DNA from: Micromonospora sp. CCTCC AA 2012012
Lineage (GTDB): Bacteria > Actinomycetota > Actinomycetes > Mycobacteriales > Micromonosporaceae
DNA length: 64,000 bases
Assembly: GCF_040499845.1 (NCBI RefSeq)
Contig: NZ_CP159342.1
Span: 186,001-250,000 of the forward strand
Reading direction: 5' to 3'
Each line of letters starts with the position of its first letter. Within the stretch, counting starts at the first letter, position 1. Below are positions 44,633-53,665 of the stretch, in pieces. The notes below the pieces were generated by a model. The model worked only from the letters and a program-made list of their open reading frames with translations, was not told the DNA's origin and made no database searches. Made by a program: the position numbers and the translations under genes.

Positions 44633-45037
44633 ATGCGCAGTGAGGTGATCACCGTCCAGACCGGGTCCCGGCCGACCGTCCGGGACATCACCGCCGAGGC
44701 CGAGCGGTTCGTCTCCGGGCAGGGCGACGGCCTGCTGCACGTCTTCGTACCGCACGCCACCGCCGGGCTGGCGATCATCGAGGCCGGTGCCGGCTCCGAC
44801 GACGACCTGCTCCGGGCGATCGACGACCTGCTGCCCACCGACGACCGCTGGCGGCACCGGCACGGCTCGCCGGGGCACGGTCGGGACCACGTGCTGCCGG
44901 CCTTCGTCCCGCCGTACGCCTCCCTGCCGGTGCTCGACGGGCGCCTCGCCCTCGGCACCTGGCAGTCGATCTGCCTGGTCGACACCAACGGCGACAACCC
45001 CACCCGCAAGGTCCGCTTCTCCTTCCTCCCCGGGTGA
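44633..45037 (+). CDS. YjbQ/UPF0047 family protein
   Basis: 134 residues from ATG 44633; an ATG three codons earlier is possible. The conserved core is HVFVPHATAGLAIIEAGAGS, DDLLPTDDRWRHRHGSPGHG and SICLVDTNGDNPTRKVRFSF, with His and acidic residues clustered as in the family. Some members show weak thiamine-phosphate-synthase activity, but the true role is unsettled. GAGAAT 7 nt upstream of the ATG could be a leaderless -10. Confidence 0.88.
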   Translation: MRSEVITVQTGSRPTVRDITAEAERFVSGQGDGLLHVFVPHATAGLAIIEAGAGSDDDLLRAIDDLLPTDDRWRHRHGSPGHGRDHVLPAFVPPYASLPVLDGRLALGTWQSICLVDTNGDNPTRKVRFSFLPG

Positions 45038-45064
45038 CCGGCGGGAACGCTCCTTACCGGTGGG

Positions 45065-45070
45065 TACGGT
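45065..45070 (+). promoter_or_regulatory. Leaderless -10 (TACGGT) for the MarR gene
   Basis: TACGGT ends 7 nt before ATG 45078. Confidence 0.55.
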
Positions 45071-45077
45071 GGTGAGC

Positions 45078-45551
45078 ATGGCGCAGCTCTCCACCGAGGC
45101 GGCCGGGGCGGACCGCTCCGGCCTGGCCGGTGACGCCGTGCGCCGGATCCTGCACGTCGCCGCCGCGATGCGGCACCACCAAGACGTCGAGATGGCCGGC
45201 CTGGGGCTCACCCCGGCGACCGCCCGGGCCCTGCACGAGCTGGACCCGGACCGGCCGCTGCCCGCCCGCGACCTCGCCGAACAGTTGGGCTGCGACCGCT
45301 CCAACGTGACCGCGCTGGTCGACAAGCTGGAACAGGCGGGCCTGGTGGAACGCCGGGTCGACCCGACCGACCGGCGGCAGAAGACGCTGGTGGTCACCGA
45401 CGCCGGCCGGCGGACCCGCGACCGGGTGCACCGGGCGCTGTCCGACTCCCGACTGCTGGACGGGCTCAGCACCGCCGAACTGGCCACCCTGCGCGAGCTG
45501 GTGTGGAAGGTGTCCGACGGCGGCTGCCCGGAGCGGTGCGACACCGACTGA
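45078..45551 (+). CDS. MarR-family transcriptional regulator
   Basis: 157 residues from ATG 45078. The winged helix is [20 protein letters not shown], then [20 protein letters not shown] with the wing Asp-Arg-Arg and [14 protein letters not shown]. The N- and C-terminal helices form the usual dimer interface. It sits 41 bp after yjbQ and 51 bp before the fused dehydrogenase, in the same direction, so either may be its target. The ligand is unknown. Confidence 0.9.
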   Translation: MAQLSTEAAGADRSGLAGDAVRRILHVAAAMRHHQDVEMAGLGLTPATARALHELDPDRPLPARDLAEQLGCDRSNVTALVDKLEQAGLVERRVDPTDRRQKTLVVTDAGRRTRDRVHRALSDSRLLDGLSTAELATLRELVWKVSDGGCPERCDTD

Positions 45552-45602
45552 GCCGGCGCGGGCGGAACGTGTCCGACTGGGCGAGGTGCCCCTCCGTCGG
45601 TA

Positions 45603-48356
45603 ATGCTGTCCGACGTGACCACCCCGCAGGATCTCGACGACCGGCTCCGGGAGGCGCTGGCCGCGCTCGCCGGCCCGGCCGAGCGGCGTGACCCGGACGC
45701 GCCCCTCGTCGCCGGCACCGCGCTGACCGGCGCGCAGGCGCTGGCCCTCTTCGACGCCCAGGTCACCAGCCGGCAGCTGGACCTCGCCGGGCGCTGGCTG
45801 CGCGGCTTCGGCGAGGGCTTCTACACCATCGGCTCGGCCGGTCACGAGGGGAACGCGGCGGTCGCCGCCGCGCTGCGCCCGACCGATCCCGCCCTGCTGC
45901 ACTACCGCTCCGGCGCCTTCTACTGCCTCCGCGCCGCCCAGGCCGCCGGGACCTTCCCCGCCGCGTCCGGCGGCGCCGACGACGAGGGTACGGAGGAGAC
46001 CGCCCCGCCCACCCCGGTCCCGCCGGACGCGTCCGACGTGGACGGGTCGGTCCCGTCGGCGGCGCACGACCCGCACGGGTCCGTCCCGGAGGCCCTCGAC
46101 CCGTCCGGGTCCGTTCCGCCGGACGCTCCCGCCCACCCGTCGACCGGCGCGGGCGAATCCGTCCGGGAGGCGCTGGTCGTACCGGTGGGGCGGGAGGAGG
46201 CTCCGGTCCGGGAGCCGCTGCGGGTGCCGGCCGCCGTGACCGCCCCCAGCGTGCCGGTCGGCGCCGGGGTGGCCGTCGACGCCACCGGCGAGGCCGTGGT
46301 CGGGGTGCCGGCGGCGGCGACCGGGGACGCCCGTCAGGACGGCGCGGACGCACCCTCGGCCGGCGGGGACGGGCACCCGGAGGCGGAGGACGCGTTCACG
46401 GAGGCGGCGCGGGACGTGCTGCGCGGGATGGTCGCCTCGGCGCGGGAGCCGATCGCCGGTGGGCGGCACAAGGTGTTCGGCCGCGCCGACCTGGCCGTCA
46501 TCCCCACCACCTCCACCATCGCCTCGCACCTGCCCCGGGCGGTCGGCCTGGGGCTGGCCCTGGAACGGCTGCGCCGCGGCGGGCGGCGGATCGGCCCGCC
46601 GGTGCGCATCGACGGCGGCGACCGGACCGCCGAGGGACCGTGGCCGCCGGACGCGATCGTGGTCTGCTCGTTCGGCGACGCCTCGGTCAACCACGCCAGC
46701 GCCACCGCCGCGTTCAACACCGCCGGCTGGTACGACCACACCGGCCTGCGCATTCCCGTGCTCTTCGTCTGCGAGGACAACGGCCTCGGGATCAGTGTCC
46801 GGTCGCCGCGCGGCTGGGTGGCGGCGACGTTGCGGGCCCGGCCCGGGATCCGCTACTTCGCCGTCGACGGCTGCGACCCGGTCGAGACGTACCGGGTGGC
46901 GGGGGAGGCGGCGGAGTGGGTGCGCCGGCACCGGCGGCCCGCCGTGCTGCACCTGAGCACCGTCCGGCTGATGGGGCACGCCGGGGCGGACGCCGAGACC
47001 GCGTACCGGGGGACGGCCGAGCTGACCGCCGACGCGGAGCGGGACCCGCTGCTGGTCACCGCCCGGCTGCTGGTGTCGGCCGGCGTCGCCACCGGTGAGG
47101 AACTGCTCGCCCGCTACTCCCGGCGCGGCTGGCAGGTCCGCCGGGTCGCCGAGGAGGTGCTGGAGGAGCCGAAGCTCGCCTCGCCGGCCGAGGTGGTCGC
47201 CGCGCTCGCCCCGCGCCGCCCGGCCCGGATCGCGCGGGCGGTGGCCGAGGCGGCGGCCCGGGCGGCCGGGCCGGACGCCGCCGCGCGGGTCGAGGCGTTC
47301 GGCGGCAAGCCGCCGGAGCTGGCCGGCCCGCTCACCCTGGCCCAGAGCGTCAACGCGGCGCTCGCCGACGGGATGCTCGACCACCCCCAGCTGGTGGTCT
47401 TCGGCGAGGACGTGGCTGCCAAGGGCGGGGTGTACGGGGTGACGAAGGGGCTGCGGGACCGGTTCGGCGCGGCCCGGGTCTTCGACACGCTGCTGGACGA
47501 GACCTCGATCCTCGGGCTGGGCCTGGGCGCGGGGACGGCGGGGATGCTGCCGGTGCCGGAGATCCAGTACCTGGCGTACCTGCACAACGCCGAGGACCAG
47601 CTCCGCGGCGAGGCGGCCACCATGCAGTTCTTCTCCTCGGGGGCGTTCCGCAACCCGATGGTGGTGCGGGTGGCCGGGCTGGCCTACCAGGAGGGGTTCG
47701 GCGGGCACTTCCACAACGACAACTCGGTGGCCGTACTCCGGGATGTGCCGGGGTTGGTGATCGCGGTGCCGGCGCGGCCGGACGACGCCGCGCCCATGCT
47801 GCGGACCTGCCTGGCCGCCGCGGCGGGGGAGGGGAGCGTCTGCGTCTTCCTGGAGCCGATCGCGCTCTACCACACCCGCGACCTGTACGCCGAGGGCGAC
47901 GGCGAGTGGCTGGCGGAGTACGCGGAGCCCGGCGGCTGGGCGGCCGGGCACGTCCCGATCGGCCGGGCCCGGGTGTACGGGGTCGGCTCCGCCGAGGATG
48001 TCACCATCATCACCTTCGGTAACGGGGTGCGGATGTCCCTGCGGGCGGCGGCCGTCCTCGCCGACGAGGGCGTCGGGACCCGGGTGGTGGACCTGCGCTG
48101 GCTGGCCCCGCTGCCGGTGGCGGACATCATCCGGGAGGCGTCGGCGACCGGCCGGGTGCTGGTCGTCGACGAGACCCGCAGGTCGGGCGGGGTGGGCGAA
48201 GGGGTGATCGCGGCGCTGGTGGATGCGGGCTACGTCGGCGCCGCGCGCCGGGTGGCCGGAATCGACTCGTTTGTACCATTGGGTCCGGCGGCACGTCAGG
48301 TTCTGGTCTCCGAGGAAGCCATCACCCAGGGTGCCCGTACGCTGCTGGCACGGTAA
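45603..48356 (+). CDS. Fused E1 alpha-beta 2-oxoacid dehydrogenase with long low-complexity insert
   Basis: 917 residues from ATG 45603 (GTG 45615 is possible). Alpha-like part: [20 protein letters not shown] and [14 protein letters not shown], then [20 protein letters not shown] for the thiamine site and [17 protein letters not shown]. Beta-like part from about 575: [39 protein letters not shown], and [20 protein letters not shown]. Residues about 117-265 are a Pro/Ala/Asp-rich insert with repeated D-x-x-GSVP, absent from normal E1 alpha. It oxidises a branched-chain 2-oxoacid or pyruvate (family). No E2 or E3 gene is nearby. Confidence 0.88.
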   Translation: MLSDVTTPQDLDDRLREALAALAGPAERRDPDAPLVAGTALTGAQALALFDAQVTSRQLDLAGRWLRGFGEGFYTIGSAGHEGNAAVAAALRPTDPALLHYRSGAFYCLRAAQAAGTFPAASGGADDEGTEETAPPTPVPPDASDVDGSVPSAAHDPHGSVPEALDPSGSVPPDAPAHPSTGAGESVREALVVPVGREEAPVREPLRVPAAVTAPSVPVGAGVAVDATGEAVVGVPAAATGDARQDGADAPSAGGDGHPEAEDAFTEAARDVLRGMVASAREPIAGGRHKVFGRADLAVIPTTSTIASHLPRAVGLGLALERLRRGGRRIGPPVRIDGGDRTAEGPWPPDAIVVCSFGDASVNHASATAAFNTAGWYDHTGLRIPVLFVCEDNGLGISVRSPRGWVAATLRARPGIRYFAVDGCDPVETYRVAGEAAEWVRRHRRPAVLHLSTVRLMGHAGADAETAYRGTAELTADAERDPLLVTARLLVSAGVATGEELLARYSRRGWQVRRVAEEVLEEPKLASPAEVVAALAPRRPARIARAVAEAAARAAGPDAAARVEAFGGKPPELAGPLTLAQSVNAALADGMLDHPQLVVFGEDVAAKGGVYGVTKGLRDRFGAARVFDTLLDETSILGLGLGAGTAGMLPVPEIQYLAYLHNAEDQLRGEAATMQFFSSGAFRNPMVVRVAGLAYQEGFGGHFHNDNSVAVLRDVPGLVIAVPARPDDAAPMLRTCLAAAAGEGSVCVFLEPIALYHTRDLYAEGDGEWLAEYAEPGGWAAGHVPIGRARVYGVGSAEDVTIITFGNGVRMSLRAAAVLADEGVGTRVVDLRWLAPLPVADIIREASATGRVLVVDETRRSGGVGEGVIAALVDAGYVGAARRVAGIDSFVPLGPAARQVLVSEEAITQGARTLLAR

Positions 48357-48468
48357 ATTCCGTTCCACCCGGTGCGCCACTTGCGCGGGGAGCCACAACT
48401 GTGTGGACTTGGCGCGACGGCGTCGCCGCGACGCCGCGAGCAGGGATGAGATGAGGAGGCACGCGACA

Positions 48469-48906
48469 GTGAGCGCGACCGCTGGTCAGGCCGCCGACGG
48501 GGTACGCAGCCTGGCGGACCGGTTCGGGATCGAACCGGGGATGGTCGTCATGGAGATGGGGTACGACGAGGACGTCGACCAGGATCTCCGGGACGCCCTG
48601 ACCGACCGCTGTGGAGAGCTGGTCGACGAGGACACCGACGAGGTGGTCGACTCGGTCCTGGTCTGGTACCGCGACGGCGACGGTGACCTCTTCGAGCTCC
48701 TCGTCGACGCCCTCGGCCCGCTGGCCGACAACGGCGTGGTGTGGCTCCTGACCCCGAAGGCCGGGCGCGACGGTCACGTCGAGCCGAGCGAGGTCGCGGA
48801 GAGCGCGCAGACCGCCGGCCTCCAGCAGACCTCCACGATCAACGCCGGCCGGGACTGGAGCGGCGCCCGCCTGGTGCTCCGCCGTGGCTCCAAGGCGAAG
48901 AAGTAA
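48469..48906 (+). CDS. DUF3052 family protein
   Basis: 145 residues from GTG 48469, with GAGGAGG about 10 nt upstream; an ATG six codons earlier is an alternative. The highly acidic core [40 protein letters not shown] and [16 protein letters not shown] match DUF3052, found in actinobacteria beside ahpE and aceE, as in Mycobacterium. Function is unknown. A cytoplasmic regulatory role has been guessed from synteny only. Confidence 0.88.
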   Translation: MSATAGQAADGVRSLADRFGIEPGMVVMEMGYDEDVDQDLRDALTDRCGELVDEDTDEVVDSVLVWYRDGDGDLFELLVDALGPLADNGVVWLLTPKAGRDGHVEPSEVAESAQTAGLQQTSTINAGRDWSGARLVLRRGSKAKK

Positions 48907-48955
48907 CGGTTGTGGCAGGCTGATCATCTCCACCGACCCGATTCGAGGAGCTCGC

Positions 48956-49423
48956 ATGCCCGTCGAGGTTGGCGCCGAGGCGCCGGACTTCGTGCTGAAG
49001 GACCAGAACAACCAGGAGGTCCGACTCTCGGACTTCCGGGGCAGCCGCACCGTGCTGCTGGTCTTCTACCCCCTCGCCTTCACCGGCATCTGCCAGGGTG
49101 AACTCTGCGAGGTGCGGGACAACCTCAACGAGTACGTCAACGACGACGTCCAGGTGCTGACCGTCAGCGTCGACTCGGTCTACGCCCACAAGATCTGGGC
49201 GGACCGGGAGGGCTACCAGTTCCCGCTGCTGGCCGACTTCTGGCCGCACGGCGCGGTCGCCCAGGCGTACGGCGTCTTCAACGACGTCGCGGGCATCGCC
49301 AACCGCGGCACCTTCGTGATCGACAAGGCCGGCGTGGTCCGGTTCGCCGAGATGAACATGCCCGGCGAGGCGCGGGACCAGCAGGGCTGGCGCAAGGCCC
49401 TCGCCGAGGCCGTCGCCGCCTGA
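48956..49423 (+). CDS. ahpE: AhpE-type peroxiredoxin
   Basis: 155 residues from ATG 48956, 5 nt behind GAGGAG. The peroxidatic Cys46 is in YPLAFTGICQGEL, with a second Cys51 five residues on. SVDSVYAHKIWADREG and RGTFVIDKAGVVRFAEM are typical. AhpE enzymes reduce peroxides with mycothiol/mycoredoxin in actinobacteria (family knowledge). It follows DUF3052 by 49 bp and probably shares its transcript; its position near aceE is conserved in mycobacteria. Confidence 0.93.
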   Translation: MPVEVGAEAPDFVLKDQNNQEVRLSDFRGSRTVLLVFYPLAFTGICQGELCEVRDNLNEYVNDDVQVLTVSVDSVYAHKIWADREGYQFPLLADFWPHGAVAQAYGVFNDVAGIANRGTFVIDKAGVVRFAEMNMPGEARDQQGWRKALAEAVAA

Positions 49424-49506
49424 TCCCACCCCAGGCACGCCGCTGCGTCGGGCCGGCGGCCGGCAGGTAAGCTTGCCGGTCTCCGGCCCGCCGCGACGGG
49501 CGTTCC

Positions 49507-49578
49507 GGGCGCGTAGCTCAGTGGGAGAGCACTCGCCTTACAAGCGAGGGGTCGCAGGTTCGAAACCTGCCGCGCCCA
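49507..49578 (+). tRNA. tRNA-Val (anticodon TAC)
   Basis: A 72-nt cloverleaf: acceptor GGGCGCG/CGCGCCC, D arm GCTC-AGTGGGA-GAGC, anticodon stem CTCGC/GCGAG with loop CTTACAA (anticodon TAC), variable GGGTC, T arm GCAGG-TTCGAAA-CCTGC, discriminator A. No CCA is encoded. Confidence 0.97.
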
Positions 49579-49590
49579 CACTTCGACCAG

Positions 49591-49633
49591 CGACGAGAAC
49601 GGGCCGCCGATCATCGGCGGCCCGTTCTCGTCG
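49591..49633 (+). terminator. Terminator after tRNA-Val
   Basis: A perfect 20-bp stem from 49591-49610 to 49614-49633 (CGACGAGAACGGGCC.../...GGCCCGTTCTCGTCG), 3-nt loop. Confidence 0.85.
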
Positions 49634-49708
49634 CCTGCCTCGCTGCGAGGCGCGGAACGACGAAGAGGTGCGCGCCGAGACGCCTGGGCACCGCGAATAC
49701 ATACCCAG

Positions 49709-49714
49709 TATGCT
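49709..49714 (+). promoter_or_regulatory. Leaderless -10 (TATGCT) for the DUF6518-like gene
   Basis: TATGCT ends 7 nt before ATG 49722. Confidence 0.6.
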
Positions 49715-49721
49715 CGCCGCC

Positions 49722-50339
49722 ATGCGACCCCCTCACCGAACCGTGGCGCTCACCGCAGTACTCGGCGGCATTCTGCTCGGCGTCCTCGATTTCATCTGGA
49801 TCAAGTACGTGCCGTACCCCTTCGGCGACCTGGGGAACTCCAGCGCGGTGTGGGCGGTCGCCGCCTTCTTCTTCGGCTTCTGGGTCCGGTCGGGCCGGCT
49901 ACGCGCGGCGGTGGGTGCCGCTGCCGGTCTCGTCGTCGCGGTGCCCAGCTACCACGTCGCGGCGGCCCTCATCCAGGGCGACGAGTGGGCCGTGCTGTCG
50001 GCGCCACCCGCGCTGCTCTGGATGTTCTTCGGCGTCCTCGCCGGAGTGCTCTTCGGCATCGCTGGGACGTGGGCGCGCGGGCACGGGTGGCGGGAGATCC
50101 TCGGCCCCGCGCTACCGGGCGCTGTGCTCTTCGCCGAGGGGGGACTGGCGATCCGCCGGATCGGTGACCCGGACTACGGAACCGCTCCACTGTGGGACGC
50201 GCTGATCAGGATCACGCTCGGTGCTCTGGTCGTCGTTCTGGCCAGCCGCACCAACCGGCAACGAGCACTCGCCCTGGCCACGGCGCTGCCCCTGGCCCTG
50301 GCCGGCCTGGCGGCGTTCCTGCTGGCGGGCTTCCGATGA
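49722..50339 (+). CDS. Six-helix membrane protein, unknown (DUF6518-like)
   Basis: 205 residues from ATG 49722. Hydrophobic segments: ALTAVLGGILLGVLDFIWIK, AVWAVAAFFFGFWVRSGRL, AVGAAAGLVVAVPSY, LLWMFFGVLAGVLFGIAG, ITLGALVVVLASRTN and ALPLALAGLAAFLLAGF. A conserved Asp in the first helix and an Arg/Asp-containing loop (AIRRIGDPDYG) are noted. It may be a DUF6518 protein; I cannot assign a role. The tRNA terminator isolates it from upstream. Confidence 0.75.
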   Translation: MRPPHRTVALTAVLGGILLGVLDFIWIKYVPYPFGDLGNSSAVWAVAAFFFGFWVRSGRLRAAVGAAAGLVVAVPSYHVAAALIQGDEWAVLSAPPALLWMFFGVLAGVLFGIAGTWARGHGWREILGPALPGAVLFAEGGLAIRRIGDPDYGTAPLWDALIRITLGALVVVLASRTNRQRALALATALPLALAGLAAFLLAGFR

Positions 50340-50428
50340 CCGGATCGGCCGGCGTGCTGCTGGCGGACGTGGCGGTGGCTTAGCCGTTGTGGCGCCGACC
50401 TGCCCTGCCGTGCCCGTAGCACCAGCCG

Positions 50429-50464
50429 GAACCGCCCCGAGGCGAGCACTCCTCGGGGCGGTTC
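50429..50464. terminator. Bidirectional hairpin between convergent genes
   Basis: A perfect 14-bp stem GAACCGCCCCGAGG/CCTCGGGGCGGTTC with an 8-nt loop. Confidence 0.8.
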
Positions 50465-50510
50465 TCGCGACGCCGCGGCGTCCGGTCGCGCCGGGCGGCA
50501 CCCGACGCGC

Positions 50511-50864
50511 TCAGCGACGGGCCAGGCGACGCACGCCGGAGACGGCGTCGTAGGGCAGGCCGTAGTGCGCGAACACCGACGGTTCGTCATTGGCTGCCAG
50601 CTCACCGTTGGTGTCGATGGAGGGAGCGTCGCCGGCCTGCTTCTTGTCGTACCGCACGCGGACGGCGTCCGGCGACACCGTCGCGCCGTCCAGCGGGACG
50701 AAGGCCAGCCGGTGCCGGCCCACCATGCCGACCCTGACGGTGGCGAACGCCGGCTCGTCCGTCGCCGTGTCGACGTAGACGCCCTCCAGCTCGCCGATCT
50801 TGTCGCCCTGTGGATCGATCACCTTCTGGCCGTGCCAGTCACGCAAATTCTCTGCTGGAAACAT
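50511..50864 (-). CDS. PRC-barrel domain protein
   Basis: 117 residues from ATG 50864 (FPAENLRDWHGQKVIDPQGD), the usual N-terminus of actinobacterial PRC-barrel proteins. The barrel runs through GELEGVYVDTATDEPAFATV and RHRLAFVPLDGATVSPDAVR. A short C-terminal tail (NDEPSVFAHYGLPYD) follows. PRC barrels bind RNA or partner proteins and are often stress-linked; there is no specific evidence here. The in-frame extension to 50972 has poor codon bias and was excluded. Confidence 0.82.
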   Translation of the reverse strand: MFPAENLRDWHGQKVIDPQGDKIGELEGVYVDTATDEPAFATVRVGMVGRHRLAFVPLDGATVSPDAVRVRYDKKQAGDAPSIDTNGELAANDEPSVFAHYGLPYDAVSGVRRLARR

Positions 50865-51068
50865 GCGACTGTGGTGCCCCGACAGCACGGGCCAAAACGT
50901 GGCCGGGAGCCGCACGACCGCGTACGTCTCACCCGTCGACGCACCTGACTCCGGCTCGTCTCCGGCCTGCATCCGATCAGGAATCGAGAAGCGCCGGGGG
51001 GTGTCGGGGACCTAGCGTTTGTCCTGGCCGGCAGCGCGCCGAGCCCCAACGTCGAAAGGCGGCCGGAG

Positions 51069-51518
51069 ATGCCCGCGAAGAACGCCACCACCGATTCCGA
51101 CGGCTTCAGCGCCGAGGAGCGCGCCGCGATGAAGGAGCGCGCCGCCGAGCTGCGCGCCGAGGGCAGGAAGGGGGCCAAGAAGGCCGACGACCTCCAGGCC
51201 GTCCTCGACCGGATCGCCCAGATGGCGCCGGCGGACCGGACGCTCGCCGAGCGCGTCCACGCGACGGTCACCGCGAACGCCCCGGAGCTGTCGCCGAAGA
51301 CCTGGTACGGGATGCCCGCCTACGCGAACGCGGCCGGCAAGATCGTCGTCTTCTTCCAGGACTCGGGCAAGTTCAACTACCGCTATTCGACCCTGGGCTT
51401 CCAGGACGCGGCCACCCTCGACGACGGCGATCTCTGGCCGGTGTCGTACGCGCTGAAGCAGTGGAGCCCCGAGGTGGAGAAGCGGGTCGCCGAGCTGGTC
51501 CGGGCCGCGGTCTCCTGA
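51069..51518 (+). CDS. DUF1801/YdhG-like protein
   Basis: 149 residues. The N-terminal basic helical region (EERAAMKERAAELRAEGRKG) is followed by the DUF1801 pattern PKTWYGMPAYANAAGKIVVFFQ and YSTLGFQDAATLDDGDLWPV. Related small proteins are described as iron-chaperone-like, but this is unproven. It begins 12 nt after an AAAGG stretch, divergent from the PRC-barrel gene and convergent with the GlxA-type regulator. Confidence 0.85.
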   Translation: MPAKNATTDSDGFSAEERAAMKERAAELRAEGRKGAKKADDLQAVLDRIAQMAPADRTLAERVHATVTANAPELSPKTWYGMPAYANAAGKIVVFFQDSGKFNYRYSTLGFQDAATLDDGDLWPVSYALKQWSPEVEKRVAELVRAAVS

Positions 51519-51529
51519 CCGGGGGGCGG

Positions 51530-52486
51530 TCACGACTCCGCCGCGGGCCGGGTGCTGCGGAAGGTACGGCGGTAGGTGTCCGGCGGGACACCCACGGTGC
51601 GGTGGAAGTGCCGGCGCAGCGTCGTCGCGGTGCCCAGACCGGCCGCCCGGGCAATGACGTCGATGCTCTCGTCGGTGTTCTCCAGCAGCTCCTGGGCCCG
51701 GCGGATCCGCTGCGTCGACAGCCAGTGCAGCGGGCTGGTGCCGGTCGCCGACCTGAAGTGGCGGGCCAGGTTGCGGGAGCTCATGTTCGCCCGGCGAGCC
51801 AGGTCCTCCACGGTCAGCGGCCGGTCGAGCCGTTCCATCGCCCACGGGAACAGGTCGGCGAGCGGATGGTCGTCGCGGGCGGGCACCGGGGTGGTGACGA
51901 ACTGGGCCTGGCCGCCCGCGCGGTGCGGCGGCACGACCAGGCGACGGGCCACGGCGTTGGCGACCGTCGCGCCATGGTCGCGGCGGATCAGGTGCAGGCA
52001 CAGGTCGATCGCGGCGGCCTTGCCGGCGGAGGCGAGCACGGTCCCGTTGTCGACGTAGAGCACGTCCGCGTCGACCTCCACCCGGGGATAGCGGGCGGCC
52101 AGCGCCTCGGTGTGCGCCCAGTGGGTGGTCGCGCGCAGCCCGTCCAGCACCCCGGCGGCGGCCAGCACGAACGCGCCGGTGCAGAGCGACACCAGCCGAG
52201 CGCCCGCCGCGTGGGCGGCGCGCACGGCGTCGAGCAGGTCGGCCGGCACGTCGGCGTCGACGTCCGCCACGGCCGGGATGATCACGGTGTCGGCGCGGGC
52301 GAGCCGGTCCAACCCGTCGTCGGGTTCCAGCCGGAACCTGCCCATCCCGACCGGGCCCGGCCCGCACACCACGAGGTCGTACCACGGATCGGCCAGGCCG
52401 GACGGGTCGCGGACGAAGACCTCGCACGCCAGGGCGAACTCGAAGTGCAACATCCCGTCGGTGGCGGCGAGCGCAACGGTGGCCAT
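51530..52486 (-). CDS. GlxA-family AraC-type transcriptional regulator
   Basis: 318 residues. The N-terminal DJ-1/PfpI-like domain has LVSLCTGAFVLAAAGVLDG, where Cys sits at the family nucleophile position. The C-terminal double AraC HTH has VEDLARRANMSSRNLARHFR and IDVIARAAGLGTATTLRRHF. It is divergent from the saccharopine-dehydrogenase-like gene across 95 bp and probably regulates it (inference). Confidence 0.92.
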   Translation of the reverse strand: MATVALAATDGMLHFEFALACEVFVRDPSGLADPWYDLVVCGPGPVGMGRFRLEPDDGLDRLARADTVIIPAVADVDADVPADLLDAVRAAHAAGARLVSLCTGAFVLAAAGVLDGLRATTHWAHTEALAARYPRVEVDADVLYVDNGTVLASAGKAAAIDLCLHLIRRDHGATVANAVARRLVVPPHRAGGQAQFVTTPVPARDDHPLADLFPWAMERLDRPLTVEDLARRANMSSRNLARHFRSATGTSPLHWLSTQRIRRAQELLENTDESIDVIARAAGLGTATTLRRHFHRTVGVPPDTYRRTFRSTRPAAES

Positions 52487-52493
52487 GTCCGAA

Positions 52494-52499
52494 ACTGTA
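52494..52499 (-). promoter_or_regulatory. Leaderless -10 (TACAGT) for the GlxA-type regulator
   Basis: TACAGT on the minus strand stands 7 nt before ATG 52486. Confidence 0.6.
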
Positions 52500-52581
52500 C
52501 GGGGGATGGCGTTCCAGACACTCGTCCGGGCTCGTCGCGGCGGAGAGGATCTTCTCAGTCGTTCTTCGAGGAGGAGCTGGG

Positions 52582-53664
52582 ATGGGTACCGAGCAGATCG
52601 TGGCGGTGTTCGGCGCGTACGGACACACCGGCCGGTTCGTGGTGACGGAGTTGCGCGAGCGCGGGTTCGTCCCGCTGCTCCTGGGCCGCGACGCGGAGCG
52701 GCTCCGGGCGCTGGCGGCGTCCCAGCCGGGGCTCGCCCACCGGGTGGCGTCGGTCGACGATCCGGTCTCGCTCGACCGGGCGCTGGAGGGTGCGGCGGCG
52801 GTCGTCAACTGTGCCGGCCCGTTCGCCTCGACCGCCGCCCCCGTGATCGAGGCCGCCCTGCGCGCCGGCATCCCGTACGTGGACGTGGCGGCCGAGATCG
52901 AGGCCAACGTGGACACCTTCGCCCGCTTCGCCGAGCGCGCGCGGAGCGCGGGCGTGGCGGTGGTCCCGGCGATGGCGTTCTTCGGCGGACTCGGCGACCT
53001 GCTGGTCACGACGGCGATGGGCGACTGGACGGCGGCCGACGAGGCGCACGTCGCGTACGGGCTGAGCAGTTGGCATCCGACCGCCGGGACCCTCGCCTCC
53101 GGCACGGTCTCCCGCGAACGGCGGGACGGCCGACGAGTCCGCTACACCGGCGGTCGGCTCGACTACCACGACGGGGAGGGCGAACTGCCCCGTCTGGAGT
53201 GGGACTTCCCCGCTCCGCTGGGCACCCGGACCGTCCTCGGCGACTTCACGATGGCCGACGTCGTCACCGTCCCCCGCCACCTGGCCATTCCCGAGGTGCG
53301 CACGTACATGACGCTCGGTGCGGCCGAGGACCTGGCCGCACCCGGCACACCGGCACCGGTCGCGGTCGACGGGCACGGCCGGTCCGCGCAGACGTTCACC
53401 GTCGACGTCGTCGTCCGTGCCGGCGACACGCGGCGCCGCGTCGTCGCCAGCGGCCGGGACATCTACGCCGTCAGTGCGCCGCTGGCGGTCGAGGCGGTGC
53501 GGCGTGTTCTCGACGGCCGGACGAGGACGACCGGCGTCGCCTCCGCCGGCGAGATCTTCGACGCGCCCGACTTCCTCCGCGCGCTCTCCGCACACCTCTC
53601 GGTCGCACGGCACGACGCGGATCCGCTCCCGCTGGAGGCGGGGAGCGGCCGGCTGAGCGGGTAG
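52582..53664 (+). CDS. Saccharopine-dehydrogenase-like NAD(P)-binding reductase (second copy)
   Basis: 360 residues from ATG 52582 behind GAGGAGGAGCTGGG. The Rossmann site is VAVFGAYGHTGRFVVTEL, followed by VVNCAGPFASTAAPVIEAAL and YVDVAAEIEANVDTFARFAE, the family pattern also seen in the gene at 1016-2194 but in a shorter protein. The C-terminal half contains FFGGLGDLLVTTAMGDW. Substrate is unknown. The divergent AraC regulator suggests inducible expression. The stop is one base from the opposing GH15 stop. Confidence 0.82.
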   Translation: MGTEQIVAVFGAYGHTGRFVVTELRERGFVPLLLGRDAERLRALAASQPGLAHRVASVDDPVSLDRALEGAAAVVNCAGPFASTAAPVIEAALRAGIPYVDVAAEIEANVDTFARFAERARSAGVAVVPAMAFFGGLGDLLVTTAMGDWTAADEAHVAYGLSSWHPTAGTLASGTVSRERRDGRRVRYTGGRLDYHDGEGELPRLEWDFPAPLGTRTVLGDFTMADVVTVPRHLAIPEVRTYMTLGAAEDLAAPGTPAPVAVDGHGRSAQTFTVDVVVRAGDTRRRVVASGRDIYAVSAPLAVEAVRRVLDGRTRTTGVASAGEIFDAPDFLRALSAHLSVARHDADPLPLEAGSGRLSG

Positions 53665-53665
53665 G

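Noticed and set aside
45054..48398. 1114-codon open frame on the minus strand over marR and the E1 fusion
   Set aside because: Arg/Gly/His-rich translation without domains; antisense to genes with clear motifs.
50865..50972. N-terminal extension of the PRC-barrel protein to 50972
   Set aside because: Codon bias drops in this stretch, and the family N-terminus (Met-Phe-x-x-Glu-x-Leu-Arg-Asp-Trp) fits ATG 50864.
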